From Symbiodinium natans (taxonomy: Eukaryota > Sar > Dinophyceae > Suessiales > Symbiodiniaceae), in NCBI GenBank assembly GCA_905221605.1, contig CAJNDS010000125.1, forward strand, positions 440,696 to 504,695: DNA of 64,000 nt, given 5' to 3'. Below, piece after piece: positions 19,030 through 28,703 of this stretch. A program made the translations under genes and the position numbers. A model generated the notes under the pieces. It had not been told where the DNA came from and made no database searches. It saw only the letters and a list, made by a program, of their open reading frames with translations. Each line of letters starts with the position of its first letter. Position 1 is the first letter of the stretch.

Positions 19030-20589
19030 CCACCCGGACACACTAGCCGAACCGCTCTGCCAACGCGACTTTTCTTGATGTTCGTCGATGCCTGCCTCTG
19101 TCCGATGCAGCTGACCGTCTTTATGCCCCTTACCTTAAGCCTTAAACCCTTAAAACTTAAGCCCTAAGACCTTTACTAAGGCCATAAGCTTGTCTGAGAC
19201 CATGAGCCCTAAAACCTTAAACCTACAAGCTCAAACCCCAAGCCCTAAAATTTGTGGGGGTTCAGGGTTCCCTAAACCCTAAACCCTAAACCCTAAACCC
19301 TAAACCCTAAACTCTAAACCCTAAACCCTAAACCCTAAACCCCAAACCCCAAGCCCCAAACCCCAAACCCTAAACCCTAAACCCTAAACCCCAAACCCCG
19401 AGCCGAAGTATGCCCAACAACGCAGATAGAGAGTGCCCCGAGGAATCGCGGACTGCCCCCGGGACAGCCCGCCTCGCCCCGCGGCAGCAAGATGGATTTC
19501 ACAAGGTTCTAGGCTGTGCTGAGGGTTTAGGGTTTAGGGTTTAGGGTTTGGGGTTTGGGGTTTGGGGTTTGGGGTTTGGGGTTTGGGGTTTGGGGTTTGG
19601 GGTTTAGGTTTAGAGTGTAGGGTTCAGGATTCAGGGTTTAGGAATAGAGTGTAGGTTTTGAGGATTTACGGTTTTCGCGTTTAGGTTTCAGGTGCCAATC
19701 TGGGATTGTACTCCCTTTCTCCATTGGTGAGTGACACACGAGGGGGCTGAGATGTGTAGGCTTAGGGTTTAGGTTTAATGGTTTTTGGGTTTTGGGGCAT
19801 CATGCAAGCCTTACACTCAAAGGCCAGCCTTGTTCCTAGGTGACTGAGCGAGACAGAAATCTTAGCATGGCTTGCCATGAGGGGTTCAGGGTTTAGGGTA
19901 CTACGCGGTTTAGCGCAGGGGCGGAGAGCTAGGAGAGTTCCAAAGGCGTAAACACACAGAAGTCTCCAAACTTTGGGGGAAGTGTTCCCTAAACCCGAAA
20001 CCCTGAACCCTAACCCCAAACCCTAAACCCCACACCCTAAACCCCAAACCCTAAGCCCTAAACCCCAGACCCTAAACCCTATACACCAATGCACGCCAAG
20101 GCTAAAGCTCGTCCGCGGGGACATCGAGGCTTCATCTACCTTGGCCATTCTTTTTTTGAGAGGTAGTTTGAGGAGTGGCCCTAAACCCTAAACCCTACAC
20201 CCTAAACCCTCAGACCCTCAGACTTAGGGCTGAACCCGAAACCCCTGAACCACCGCACACAGGGCTCCTTGCAACACTCTGGGGCTTAGGGTTTAGGGTT
20301 TAGGGATTGGGGATCAGGGTTTAGTGTTTAGGAGTCATGCTTTTTGGGCTTATGTTTCGCTGTGTTTTGCTCTTGCATGCCACAGCAAATAGTTTGCAAG
20401 TGCAAGTGCATTCATGAGAAGTTCAAAGACCAAATGCCACGAGATCTTGTTCATGATAGCAGTTGTAGTCTTAGGCCTCTTCCCACCATAAACCTCTAAA
20501 CCCTAAACCCTAAACCCTAAACCCTAAACCCTAAACCCTAAACCCTAAACCCTAAACCCTAAACCCAATTGTCCTACGCTTTCATGCAG
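19030..20589. repeat. Repeat field, both orientations
   Basis: CCCTAAA and variants lie at about 19130-19260, 19270-19400, 19985-20085, 20178-20230 and 20485-20565. TTTAGGG or TTTGGGG lies at 19523-19660, with remnants at 19760, 19890 and 20283. Apart from the 19426 exon, the islands 19680-19760, 19790-19880, 20086-20175 and 20330-20480 show no gene I can defend. Confidence 0.7.
19426..19518 (+). CDS. Candidate internal exon, function unknown
   Basis: Following ACGCAG, the island reads openly as RECPEESRTAPGTARL, then APRQQDGFHK, up to the start of a TTTAGGG array. GC-rich codon use matches neighbouring exons. No family recognised. Confidence 0.3.
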
Positions 20590-20686
20590 GCGATGTGCTT
20601 CTGAACTGGGATGATCTGCGCTTGGGGTTCAGGCTTTACAGGAGACAAGGATGGCCATGCAACGGGCGCTTGGAAGTTGGCTCTAG
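20590..20686 (+). CDS. Candidate internal exon, aromatic and basic
   Basis: A CCCTAAA array, then TTTCATGCAG, precedes an open 97-nt island encoding DVLLNWDDLRLGFRLY and RRQGWPCNGRLEVGS. It ends at a GTTTAG donor that is itself the first unit of a TTTAGGG array (20687-20755). Both borders are good. No domain named. Confidence 0.5.
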
Positions 20687-21235
20687 GTTTAGGGTTTAGG
20701 GTTTAGGGTTTAGGGTTTAGGGTTTAGGGTTTAGGGTTTAGGGTTTAGGGTCTCGGTTTGCTGCCCACTTGGCTCACAGCTTCATCTCATTTGACACTTT
20801 ACGACACTTCTAACTATGATGACTGCCACAAGGCCCTGGCACCCTGAAAGTAGACTGAGCTGGATAGATGCTAAAACCGTGTAAAGGCATCACGTTAAAT
20901 CCCAACATACCATGTTGGGTTAGGGTTTAGGGCTTAGGGCTTAGGGCTTAGGGTTTAGGGTTTAGGGTTTAGGGTTTAGGGTTTAGGGTTTAGGGTTTAG
21001 GGTGCGAGTGTATATAAGGTTACTTTTTAATATTGGTGAGTGTATATATGGGGTGTCCTTTTGGGGGTACAAGAAATATAAACCCTGCTTTAAATGGGTT
21101 GGCGGTCTCTTTAAGTAGCGTTTCTGTTTTATAGGGGCATATATTGGGGTTCTTATTCGGGTATCTAGGGGCTACATTAAGGCATAAGGGTAACAGCCAA
21201 AGAGTTTAGGGCCTAAAGCGTGAACGTTTCTCGTC
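20687..21235. repeat. TTTAGGG arrays and upstream region of the XK-related gene
   Basis: TTTAGGG lies at 20687-20755 and 20918-21003. 21004-21235 is unique and A+T-richer, with TATATAAGG-like and TATAGGGG pieces that may be remnants of inverted-repeat elements. No promoter can be defined and no spliced leader is visible here. Confidence 0.6.
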
Positions 21236-22318
21236 ATGGATGCAGAGAGAGCATGCTCGCAGTCCTTTGGGGAGCCTTCCAAGTTTAAACAGATTTGGAA
21301 CACTGGTGAACACCTATTGGGTCTGCTCCCACCGGTCAAGATCTGGAGGAAGACCAGTGAAGAAAGACAGAAGAAGTTCAAGTTTGTCATGGGCTTGTTT
21401 ATGAGTGCGTGCCTAAATGTGGCAGACTTTGTCTCGGATTGGTATGTGGTGCTGCAGTATGGCTGTGTCATTCCCAGTGCCTTGAACACCAGCTGCAACC
21501 TCGAATCAGGACGGAGCTGTGAATCTCATCCGTGGTGGTTTGCCTTCGGCGTGTTCATGCTGATTGGTTCCAATTTGGTGCAAAGTGTCGGTTGGGCCGG
21601 GATGGCTGTTGCAGGTGGGGACGGCTTCCTCTTAGAGCATCACTACATCCATCAGATTCCAGCTATCGATTTCGTATGTTTTTTGATTACCCTTATTGTC
21701 TTAATATGGAGCCCTAGTTATCAAATATTTTGGGGACTGTTGAAATCGACACCTAGGATTGACACATGGAGCAGATGGCTGCTGGCGGTGGTCATATGCT
21801 TCACCTTGGCATTCTGCCAGCTGCACTACGTGGTGGAGCTGATTCTGGCCTTCCACTTGGGTGACCCCATGACTGGAGGAGGATCTGGGGACTTTGGTGG
21901 AATCCGTGGCAGGGCGCTCATCTTCAGAGAGTTGGCCACGCAGATTTTGGAATCTGGACCCCAGCTGTACTTCCAGAGCTACGTGGTGTTTGCAGCAGGC
22001 TCGTCTGGTGACCTTGTGACGATTCTCTCAGTTGGGATCTCCATCATGGCCTTGTCCCACGGAATCCTCAACTTCTGGTTGCTGTTCCCTACTCGAAAAG
22101 ACGCCTTGAAGAAGCTCTCCTACCGCGTTGTGTCCTTCCTCTGGCTGAGCAGTGATCAGGCAGTCAGGGCGGCGGGATGTGCCTTGGCACTCTCAACACA
22201 CATACGGCCATACGGTCCCGCACTGGTGGGGCTGGCTGCAGTGATGACGATGGGCGTGATTGTTTGGACAAGGGCGAAAGACTACGGGACGAAGGACCAG
22301 CTTCTCCTGCATGCCACC
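21236..22318 (+). CDS. XK-related (XKR-like) membrane protein, exon 1
   Basis: About 361 residues start at the ATG at 21236. Hydrophobic segments lie near 49-77, 101-123, 142-168, 179-206, 258-284, 293-322 and 326-345. The XK-related family hallmark is visible as ATQILESGPQLYFQSY (about 234-249), and the first membrane segment has the family's aspartate pattern (VADFVSDWYVVLQYG). In animals XKR8-type members are phospholipid scramblases; no activity can be assigned here. The frame continues only if the intron at 22319-22432 is removed, since the direct read-through stops at 22358-22360. The 3' border could be 22318 or 22321. Assigned by eye to the family, moderately confident. Confidence 0.6.
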
Positions 22319-22432
22319 AGGATACCCAGTCGTACCCCTTATTCCTTTTTGGGGGTCTAGGTTCCCTTATAAACCCCTGTAAGTAAACAAGGGCACCCTT
22401 TCTTTTTCCTCCTAGGTTGCTGGGCTTCCTAG
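22319..22432 (+). mobile_element. Introner-like element IE-1, copy 1 (XKR intron 1)
   Basis: A ~114-bp segment runs from AGGATACCCAGT to TTCCTAG. It shares most of its sequence with the segment at 23174-23266: ATRCCCAGT, GGTTCCCTTA.AAACCCC, AAGGGCACCCTTT, CCTAGGTTGC. The next exon has an in-frame TAG ending at 22432, so splicing must end there or later. Frame then allows an intron start at 22319 (AG) or 22322 (AT), but no GT. Confidence 0.6.
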
Positions 22433-23173
22433 GCCTTGTTCTTGGCCACATACTTGCTTCCAGCTGTCATCTGGATCGACAGAGGTGATCCACGTGACGG
22501 GTTGGCAGTGGAAAGGGCTTTGCTGGTTAGATGGGTCGAGATGGCTGGTGTGGCTCTTTTGTCTTATTTGCTTGCAAAGACCAACTGTGGGCACACACCA
22601 GTGCATGAATCACTGGGTCTGTTTGGCCTTGTGATCTTCAATTTCGTTTGCTATCAGGCCATGCAATACGTGGAAATTGGAAAGTTCCAACCTTGCGGAT
22701 GCTTGCAGAGGGAGGGTGTTAGAGAGGAGCTTGAATTGAAGAAGAACGTGGGACAGGATGGAAGTGAAGATGCTGCTTACCTTTCCTTGGACAGTGAGAG
22801 GCAAAGAGCAGAGGCTGAGAAATATAGTGGCAACACCGGTCCTACATCAGTACAATCTGAAGCGAGACGTATGGACCCTTCGGGGGATAGCCCTCGGAGG
22901 CAGAAAGTAACCAAGAAAGCGAAGAGGAGAAAGCCGAAGTCAACAGAGGTGGAAGTCACAAGGACTGAGATTGAAGGTGGTGCGGTTGATGAAGGCGATG
23001 CAAGCGCTGAAGACAAAATTTCATTTGATTTCACTGACACTGAGAAGCGTCAACCGACAGAGGTCCATGAGGCAGAAGCAGCGCGTCCTGATACGCCTAA
23101 TCCAAAAGCGAAGGAAAGCACAAATGGCATGCGGAAAGGCAATGGTCAGAAAGGCTCCCTGGGCCGAACTGCT
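22433..23173 (+). CDS. XK-related membrane protein, exon 2
   Basis: About 247 residues are in frame from GCC at 22433. The first hundred hold at least three more hydrophobic segments (FLATYLLPAVIW, WVEMAGVALLSYLLA, LGLFGLVIFNFVCYQ). A Cys-containing juxtamembrane stretch (QPCGCLQREG) follows. The rest is a long charged tail with a basic cluster (KVTKKAKRRKPKS) and acidic blocks, probably cytosolic. The frame must skip 23174-23266 to continue. Confidence 0.55.
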
Positions 23174-23266
23174 AGGATGCCCAGTAGTGCCCATATTCCC
23201 TTTTGGGGGGTTTAGGTTCCCTTAGAAACCCCTTTAAGCACAAAAGGGCACCCTTTTTGACCCTAG
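23174..23266 (+). mobile_element. Introner-like element IE-1, copy 2 (XKR intron 2)
   Basis: This 93-bp segment runs from AGGATGCCCAGT to CCCTAG and is clearly related to 22319-22432. An in-frame TAG at 23264-23266 forces the acceptor there. An in-frame start exists only at AG (23174) or AT (23177). Short inverted ends (AGGATGCCC / GGGCACCCT) are visible. Confidence 0.6.
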
Positions 23267-23517
23267 GTTGCGGGGCAAGCCAGAACCCATGTACTCGACT
23301 TGTTGACTACTGTTGACTCGTCCGATCCATTGTCTTGCCAACTTGAGGTGCAGCAGCACGTTCAACATATCTTGATGCGACCATCATCGGTCACCGGGAA
23401 GAGGGTGACGAGGTTGCAGCAGGTGATGGCAGAGCGGATTGAAATACATCTGTGCAGGACCGGGGGCGTTCGCTGCCAGACGCAGGCAGCATCTATGAAG
23501 CTGTCTGATGGGCGTAC
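23267..23517 (+). CDS. XK-related gene, exon 3
   Basis: The frame runs from GTT at 23267: VAGQARTHVLDLLTTV, then QHVQHILMRPSSV, then RIEIHLCRTGGVRCQ, to KLSDGRT. It is soluble-looking and helical. It ends where the next inverted-repeat element (23518) begins, so another intron is likely. Whether it is the true C-terminal region depends on the downstream splicing. Confidence 0.45.
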
Positions 23518-23623
23518 TATAGGGGTCGGAATAATTACTATTTTTGTTTGTTCCTTTGGGGTCCCTTTATAGTTTTACTATACTAACCCGCAAAACCCTA
23601 TTCTAATAGTTCAGGCCCCTATA
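23518..23623. mobile_element. Inverted-repeat element IE-2, copy 1
   Basis: This 106-bp element begins TATAGGGGTCGGAATAATTA and ends AGGCCCCTATA. The ends are imperfect inverted repeats of about 27 bp. Its interior (GGTCCCTTTA, CAAAACCCTATTCTAATAG) is shared with copy 2. It follows exon 3 directly, so it is probably the body of an intron. Confidence 0.6.
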
Positions 23624-23639
23624 TGTGCTTTGGATAGCT

Positions 23640-23775
23640 TCCGAGTCAGCTGTTTTGATTACTCGACAGGCTGGAGTGTTTAGCATGGCCAACAATGGGG
23701 TCCCTGCACTTGCCTCCGAGCTCCCCGAGCCTTTCTCCTTGCGCTTTGAGTGCCGCCAGGCGGAATTCACAGCTT
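23640..23775 (+). CDS. Candidate exon between the two IE-2 copies
   Basis: An open frame includes AGVFSMANNGVPALAS, then ELPEPFSLRFECRQAE, reaching TGA at 23774-23776 unless spliced. A CGACAG acceptor precedes the GCTGGAGTG start at about 23671. It may continue the XK-related gene or belong to a second gene. Boundaries are uncertain. Confidence 0.35.
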
Positions 23776-23792
23776 GACAACAAGAACAGAAT

Positions 23793-23900
23793 TTAGGGGG
23801 CCGGAATAATTTCTAGATAGTTTGTTTTGCCCTTGCGGTCCCTTTAGAGAAATACTACAGTACCCCCAAAATCCTATCCTAATTGCTTAAGGCCCCTATA
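23793..23900. mobile_element. Inverted-repeat element IE-2, copy 2
   Basis: TTTAGGGGGCCGGAATAATT ... AAGGCCCCTATA, about 108 bp, is related along its length to 23518-23623. Near-identical 12-bp direct repeats, AGCTTGACAACA (23771-23782) and AGCCTGACAACA (23903-23914), flank it at a short distance. Confidence 0.6.
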
Positions 23901-23911
23901 TTAGCCTGACA

Positions 23912-24027
23912 ACACTGTGGCATGAACTTCGATGTGCAGATGGAAGGCTACATGGTCACACGGCAGGACGAGCTTGCAAGGCGCATGAGCATGCTGTTCG
24001 CTGGGCCGCAGTTCCCACAGACGAGTG
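23912..24027 (+). CDS. Candidate exon after IE-2 copy 2
   Basis: The open frame HCGMNFDVQMEGYM, then VTRQDELARRMSMLFA, then GPQFPQTS runs up to a GTTTAG donor that starts the TTTAGGG array at 24029. Good coding character. No family recognised; possibly the same transcript as the preceding exons. Confidence 0.45.
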
Positions 24028-24120
24028 TTTAGGGTTTAGGGTTTAGGGTTTAGGGTTTAGGGTTTAGGGTTTAGGGTTTAGGGTTTAGGGTTTAGGGTTT
24101 AGGGTTGGCATCGCAAGCAG
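24028..24120. repeat. TTTAGGG array
   Basis: About eleven clean TTTAGGG units follow the preceding exon's donor. The island after it begins with an AAGCAG acceptor, with no CCCTAAA partner array in between, so this intron is an exception to the inverted-array rule. Confidence 0.85.
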
Positions 24121-24287
24121 GGCGGTCAGTGGCTGGTGGAGGGTCCTTGCTGTTGCCGTGGCCCTTCCGTTGGATCGTGGCTATCGGCCGCGTGTGGCTT
24201 GCGACCATTGTCGGCTGTGGGGAGAGGCAAGTCGCGTCCGATTGTTGCGCTTCATGAAGTTGAACAAGGCCTCACGAAGTCAGGCAG
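24121..24287 (+). CDS. Candidate internal exon, Cys- and Gly-rich
   Basis: After AAGCAG, the frame GGQWLVEGPCCCRGP, SVGSWLSAACGLRPLS, AVGRGKSRPIVALH, EVEQGLTKSG runs 55 codons to a GTGCCAAG donor. It is open throughout with good borders. No domain recognised. Confidence 0.4.
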
Positions 24288-24375
24288 GTGCCAAGACCAG
24301 CAGCGGCCCCGAGCAGCAGACGGTTTAGGGTGTAGGGTTTAGGGTTTAGGGTTTCTGCATCCGAGATCCCTGGTG

Positions 24376-24529
24376 ATGATGGTGTGCTTTGCTGCGAACG
24401 TGTGTGAGCTAGCTTGCTGGATCGTCGCTGTGGTGCTAGGCTCCGTTCCAGGATCAGCAAGCTCATCGTTTCACACAGAACATGGCTCCAAAGGCCAAAG
24501 GACACTCGCCACAATGACCTTGCCAGGGT
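24376..24529 (+). CDS. Candidate exon with a hydrophobic segment
   Basis: Two ATGs at 24376 and 24379 begin MMVCFAANVCELAC, then WIVAVVLGSVPGSA, then a polar stretch ending TLATMTLP at the next TTTAGGG unit. The hydrophobic N-terminal half could be a membrane anchor or signal. The frame is also open upstream, so the start is not certain. Confidence 0.35.
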
Positions 24530-24945
24530 TTAGGGTGTAGGGTTTAGGGTTTAGGGTTGAATACGTTACTTGCAGATGAACGAAAATGATATCGCGCATC
24601 GGCCAGCCTATTTTCACATCGACTTTCGTGCGGAAACCCCAAAACCACTCCGTGACGCTATGAACCCTAAACCCTAATCTCAGGCCTAAGCCTCAAGCTC
24701 TATAAGCCCTCAACCCTTCACCCCAAACCCCAAGCTCCAAGCCCCAAACCCCAAACCCCAAACCCCAAACCCCAAACCCCAAACCCTAAACCCTAAACCC
24801 AAAAACTAAACCCTGAACCCTAAACCCTAAACCCTGCAAGACTCTATGAACCCTAAGCACTGAACGCTCTGAGTCCTAAACCTGAAGCTCTACAAGCCCT
24901 CACGCCTTTACCCTCAACCCTAAAGCGTAAACCCCAACCTTGCAG
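24530..24945. repeat. Short TTTAGGG then degenerate CCCTAAA / CCCCAAA field
   Basis: TTTAGGG lies at 24525-24560, followed by unique sequence to 24660. Variants of CCCTAAA and CCCCAAA then run to 24935 before a CCTTGCAG acceptor. This fits the inverted-array intron pattern. Confidence 0.7.
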
Positions 24946-24999
24946 GCCTTCGTCGTGACTCAGCGCCACAACCGCGACCACGAGGTGAGCCAGTGGTGA
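24946..24999 (+). CDS. Candidate terminal exon
   Basis: After CCTTGCAG, the frame AFVVTQRHNRDHEVSQW ends in TGA at 24997-24999. Short, polar, clean borders. Function unknown. Confidence 0.4.
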   Translation, partial: AFVVTQRHNRDHEVSQW

Positions 25000-25104
25000 G
25001 CAGTGGGGATTCATAATTTTTTTTGATTGTTATACAGCGTTTTGTTGTTTGTAGTGTTTATCATTATTCTTATTCTTTTTATTTTTAGCAGAATAATAAT
25101 AATA

Positions 25105-25197
<93 letters not shown>

Positions 25198-26408
25198 TAT
25201 ATTTCTATTTTTTATGTCATATTTTGTTTTTTGGCATTTTTGGTGTGTTGACGTTTTGCAGCCTTTTTTTCGTGCGGGGAATTCTCGCTCTGCTCCTCCA
25301 TTGGAGGGCACCTGTGCTGGGGCCCTCTTTCCTCTCTCAGTCTTCGGTTTTTGGATGTAGGGTTAGGGTTTAGACCCCGCCCGAGAGTATCTTTGCAGTT
25401 TTGGTCTAATTGTATCCATGTCTATCCACCAACCGTCGTTTAAAGCCCCTGGAGCCGAAACCCTGAACCCAAAACCCTAAACCCTGAAGCCCGCCCTCGG
25501 GAGTAAGATCCGCAAGCTGCCTTCACGGCCCGTGAGGGTTCCGACACGTTCAGGGCCCGCTAGCTCGTTAGGGGGTTGCTGACCGTTCTTAGGGTTTAGG
25601 GTTCAGGGCTCAGGGTTTAGGATTTAGGGTTTTTTTTTATTGTTCTTTGGGTTTAGGGTTTAGGTTTGAGGGCTTCAGGTTTAGGTTTGTCGTCTTTTCT
25701 AACGGTTTAGGGCTTAGGGTTCAGGATTTCGGGTTTAGGGTTGTTGACTGTAGGGTTCAGGGTTCAGGGTTTGGGGCGTATTTGGTTTAGGTCTTCCTCG
25801 TCTTGTAGTTACGCACCTCTACACAGTGGAGTCCCAAAAGGGATGCTTGTTGCTGGGAGCTTAAACCTTCAAAACCGCAGAGCCCTATACCTGCAACTCG
25901 AAATAGTCTAAACCCGACCCCCCCCCCCCCCGTTCGCCCAAACCCTAAACCCTAAACTCTAAACCCTAAACCCTAAACCCTAAACCCTAAACCGGGCGGG
26001 CTTGCTTGGAGAAAGGGAGTCGTTGCATTTCAAAAAAAAAACCTAAACCCTAAATCCCAAGCTTCCTCAACTTCCTCAGCCCGAAGCCCGAAACCTTAGA
26101 CCCTCAACCGCCCCTCAACGCGAGGGGTGTAGGGTTTAGGGTTTAGGGTTTAGGGTTTCGGGTTTCGGGTTTAGGGTTTAGGTCTCCGAACAGCCTAAGG
26201 CCCACAAGAGACCCTTTTTTTTTGGGGGGTTCAAAGGTTCCAAAATCCTCAGCCTGAGCCTAATCCCGACAGCCCTTAGGGTTTAGGGTTTAGGGTTCAG
26301 GGTTTAGGGTTTAGGGTTTAGGGTTTAGGGTTTAGGGTTTCTTGTTTTTTTTTTTGGAGGGGCTCAGTTGGTCCCCCCATGTCCAGTGGGGGGGGGGGGG
26401 GGGGGCAG
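25000..26408. repeat. Microsatellite and telomere-like repeat field
   Basis: A (TTA)n tract at 25105-25190 leads into (TA)n to 25201. TTTAGGG and variants lie near 25590-25780, 26130-26180 and 26277-26340; CCCTAAA near 25935-25990. Poly-C sits near 25918 and poly-G at 26390-26405. Islands at 25210-25350, 25380-25580 and 25790-25910 show no gene. Confidence 0.7.
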
Positions 26409-26490
26409 GTGGACATCAAGCAGCTCATCGACAACATCTACCAACCGCCGGACCGAGCCCCCCCTTCCTACACCCCCAAAAGCTTTGAGG
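26409..26490 (+). CDS. Candidate internal exon
   Basis: A GGGGCAG acceptor, after a poly-G run, is followed by the open frame VDIKQLIDNIYQPPDR, then APPSYTPKSFE, to a GTTTAG donor that begins a TTTAGGG array. Good coding character. No family recognised. Confidence 0.45.
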
Positions 26491-27137
26491 GTTTAGGGTT
26501 TAGGGTTTAGGGTTTAGGGTTTAGGGTTTAGGGTTTAGGGAGTTAGGGTTTAGGGTTTAGGGTTTGGGGTTTCGGGTTTAGGGTTTGGGGTTTCGGGTTT
26601 AGGGTGTGGGGTTCAGGGTAAGCTCTGAACCCTGAATCCTGAACCCGAACTGCACCCTGATCCCTAAAAGCTATCTGGGCTGCGAGTATGTACGCTTTAG
26701 GCCTTGCACGTGGAGGTGTTGTTTGTGGTCCACTGCGTTGTCACATCAGATGCATACTCAGCGTGACAGACCGCAGGACGAGAAGAAGGTTATCCACTAC
26801 GCCGCCTGGCACGACCCTACCACACAAAAACTTAAACCCTAAGCCCGAAACGGCAACTAACTGAGGAAGTCCTGAACCGATTGAATGGCAAAACCTGTGA
26901 ACCCTAATCCCTAGGCCCTAAACAATCCCGAAGGATTACTGATTCTAACATGATTCAAGGAAGCCTTGAAAGCCTCAACCCTAAAGCCCAAACCCTAAAC
27001 CCTACACCCCAGGGTAGCTAGGTGAGACCCCTGTGCTGTTTCAAGGCTGGCTTTTGTTGAAAAAAACAGCAAAATGCGCCGCTGAAGCTTCGACCCTAAA
27101 CTCTAAACCCTAAAACCTAAACACCAATCTGTTTCAG
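26491..27137. repeat. Repeat field around the 26777 exon
   Basis: TTTAGGG lies at 26491-26600 with GGGTTTG variants. Degenerate CCCTAA sequence lies at 26820-27000 and 27095-27120, ending in TTTCAG. The unique parts 26660-26770, 26830-26990 and 27005-27095 hold no gene beyond the listed exon. Confidence 0.65.
26777..26821 (+). CDS. Candidate internal exon
   Basis: An ACCGCAG acceptor, then DEKKVIHYAAWHDPT, before sequence resembling CCCTAA. It may belong to the same gene as 26409-26490 and 27138-27180. The donor is unclear. Confidence 0.35.
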
Positions 27138-27180
27138 CTGGAGCCTGAAGGTGTCGAGGTTGTTATTGTCACAAAACCAG
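27138..27180 (+). CDS. Candidate micro-exon
   Basis: TGTTTCAG, then LEPEGVEVVIVTKP, then sequence resembling a GGCTTAGG donor. The pyrimidine-rich acceptor and valine-rich beta-strand-like peptide are convincing for so short a piece. Confidence 0.4.
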
Positions 27181-27293
27181 GGCTTAGGTCAAGACTGTCC
27201 AGGTTGGCTGTAGGGTTTGGGGTTTAAGCTTTCGGGCATGTTTAGGGTTTAGGGTTTAGGGCAAGTCTAGGGTTTAGGGTTTAGGGCTTCCAG

Positions 27294-27673
27294 TGTATGT
27301 GATACACCTGGCTCGGCAAACAGCGCGAAGCGAAGGAACTCTCGTGCTGTCTCAGAAGGTTGGCCTGAGGCAGAACGTGCAGAGCTGGGAGGCCGCACAG
27401 ACAGCTTGTTCTGAGGACCAAGGAGGCGTGTCGTCCTCTCACGAGACTTCATTCCGCGTGGTCCCCAGCGTGCATGGTCCCCCACTGCGTTGCGTGGTCC
27501 CGCGCGTCCTCCGGGCCGTCCAGGAATGGGGCAAGGTCGAAGGAGCACGGTTCCGTGCCATGGTGGCCCACGTGTACAAGGGCATGAAGAAGTCCAAGAC
27601 TTGGTATACAAGGACCGGGCCGGGCGGGTGTGCACATGTGACTGTGACAAATGCACATCATCATCATATATAG
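27294..27673 (+). CDS. Candidate terminal exon, 126 codons
   Basis: The frame is open from about 27293 after a TTCCAG acceptor: YVIHLARQTARSEGTL, VLSQKVGLRQNVQSW, ..., VLRAVQEWGKVEGA, RFRAMVAHVYKGMKK, ending in a histidine run and TAG at 27671-27673. The basic helical part suggests a real protein end; the His run comes from a CATCAT microsatellite. TTTAGGG rather than CCCTAAA lies on its left. Family unknown. Confidence 0.4.
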
Positions 27674-28608
27674 ATATACATACATATATATATATAAACT
27701 ATACACAGGGCTTGGCTTGTTAGGGTTTATTAGGGTAAGGTGTAGTGCTGCTCCAGGAGAGCGAGACAATTGCCTAGCTGTCGCACGACATTTTAATGTC
27801 GAAGCAAGACCCTAATCAACGACCTTCAGCCCCAAACCTGGAACCCTAAACCCCAAACCTTGAACCCTAAACCCCAAACCCTAAACCCCCAAACCCTAAA
27901 CCCCAAAGCCTGAACCCCAAACCCTAAACCCCAAACCCTGAACCCCAAACCCTAAAAACCCTGAAGACCTTCGATCCCAAAAAGCTTCAAACCAGAACCC
28001 CCCCCCCCCCCCCCCCGGCCCCTGATTCACCCTCAACCCTAAACCCTATACCCTATACCCTAAACCGTAAACCTTAAACCCTAAACCCCCAAACGCCCTT
28101 AGCCTAAACCTTCAACTATCCTAAACTTCCCAAACACTAAGCCTCAGCAGCCCTACACCCTGAGAGCCCCTTTTCAAAGCCTACAAGACAACAAGGTGAA
28201 TAAATAAAGCCCCAGGTCACCCTAAGCCCCTAAACACTAAGAACCCTAAACTCCTCAACCCTAAGCCCCAGAGGCGACTCCAACAGCACCAGCCCCCGAA
28301 TTCCTCCAAACCCTACGACTGACCCCTGTAGCCCTAAACGCTAAACCCTTAGCCTTAAACCCTAAACCCTAAACCGCCCTAGCCCTAAACCCTAAACCGC
28401 CCTAAACCCTAAACCCTGAAATCCTTAAACCCTTAAACCCTAAAGCCAACAACCAACCCCAAACCCTAAACAGCCCTGCACCCCCAAAGACTTCGCGAAA
28501 GAAGTTATGGCCGAAACCCTTCCAAACCAGCCTTGGTTGCAAACCCCTAGCCCTAAACCCTAAACCCTAAACCCTAAACCCTAAACCCTAAACCCTAAAC
28601 CCTAGCAG
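27674..28608. repeat. CCCTAAA / CCCCAAA variant field
   Basis: A TATA microsatellite (27670-27700) is followed by unique sequence to 27840. Mixed CCCTAAA, CCCCAAA and CCCTGAA units then run to 28600, with a poly-C run near 27998-28016. A clean CCCTAAA array at 28552-28603 leads into the next exon. No other gene seen. Confidence 0.75.
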
Positions 28609-28703
28609 AAGCCAAGGTGAATGACGGGCTGAACCGCGCCCTTCGGGGCAACCCTCCACCGCGCGAGCGGCCACCAGACGGCGAGGCGGTGGGTCCTTGG
28701 TGA
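28609..28703 (+). CDS. Candidate terminal exon, proline/arginine-rich
   Basis: CTAGCAG, then AKVNDGLNRALRGNPP, then PRERPPDGEAVGPW, TGA at 28701-28703. It is GC-rich and flanked by CCCTAAA on the left. Likely the 3' end of a gene whose upstream exons are not identified. Confidence 0.45.
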
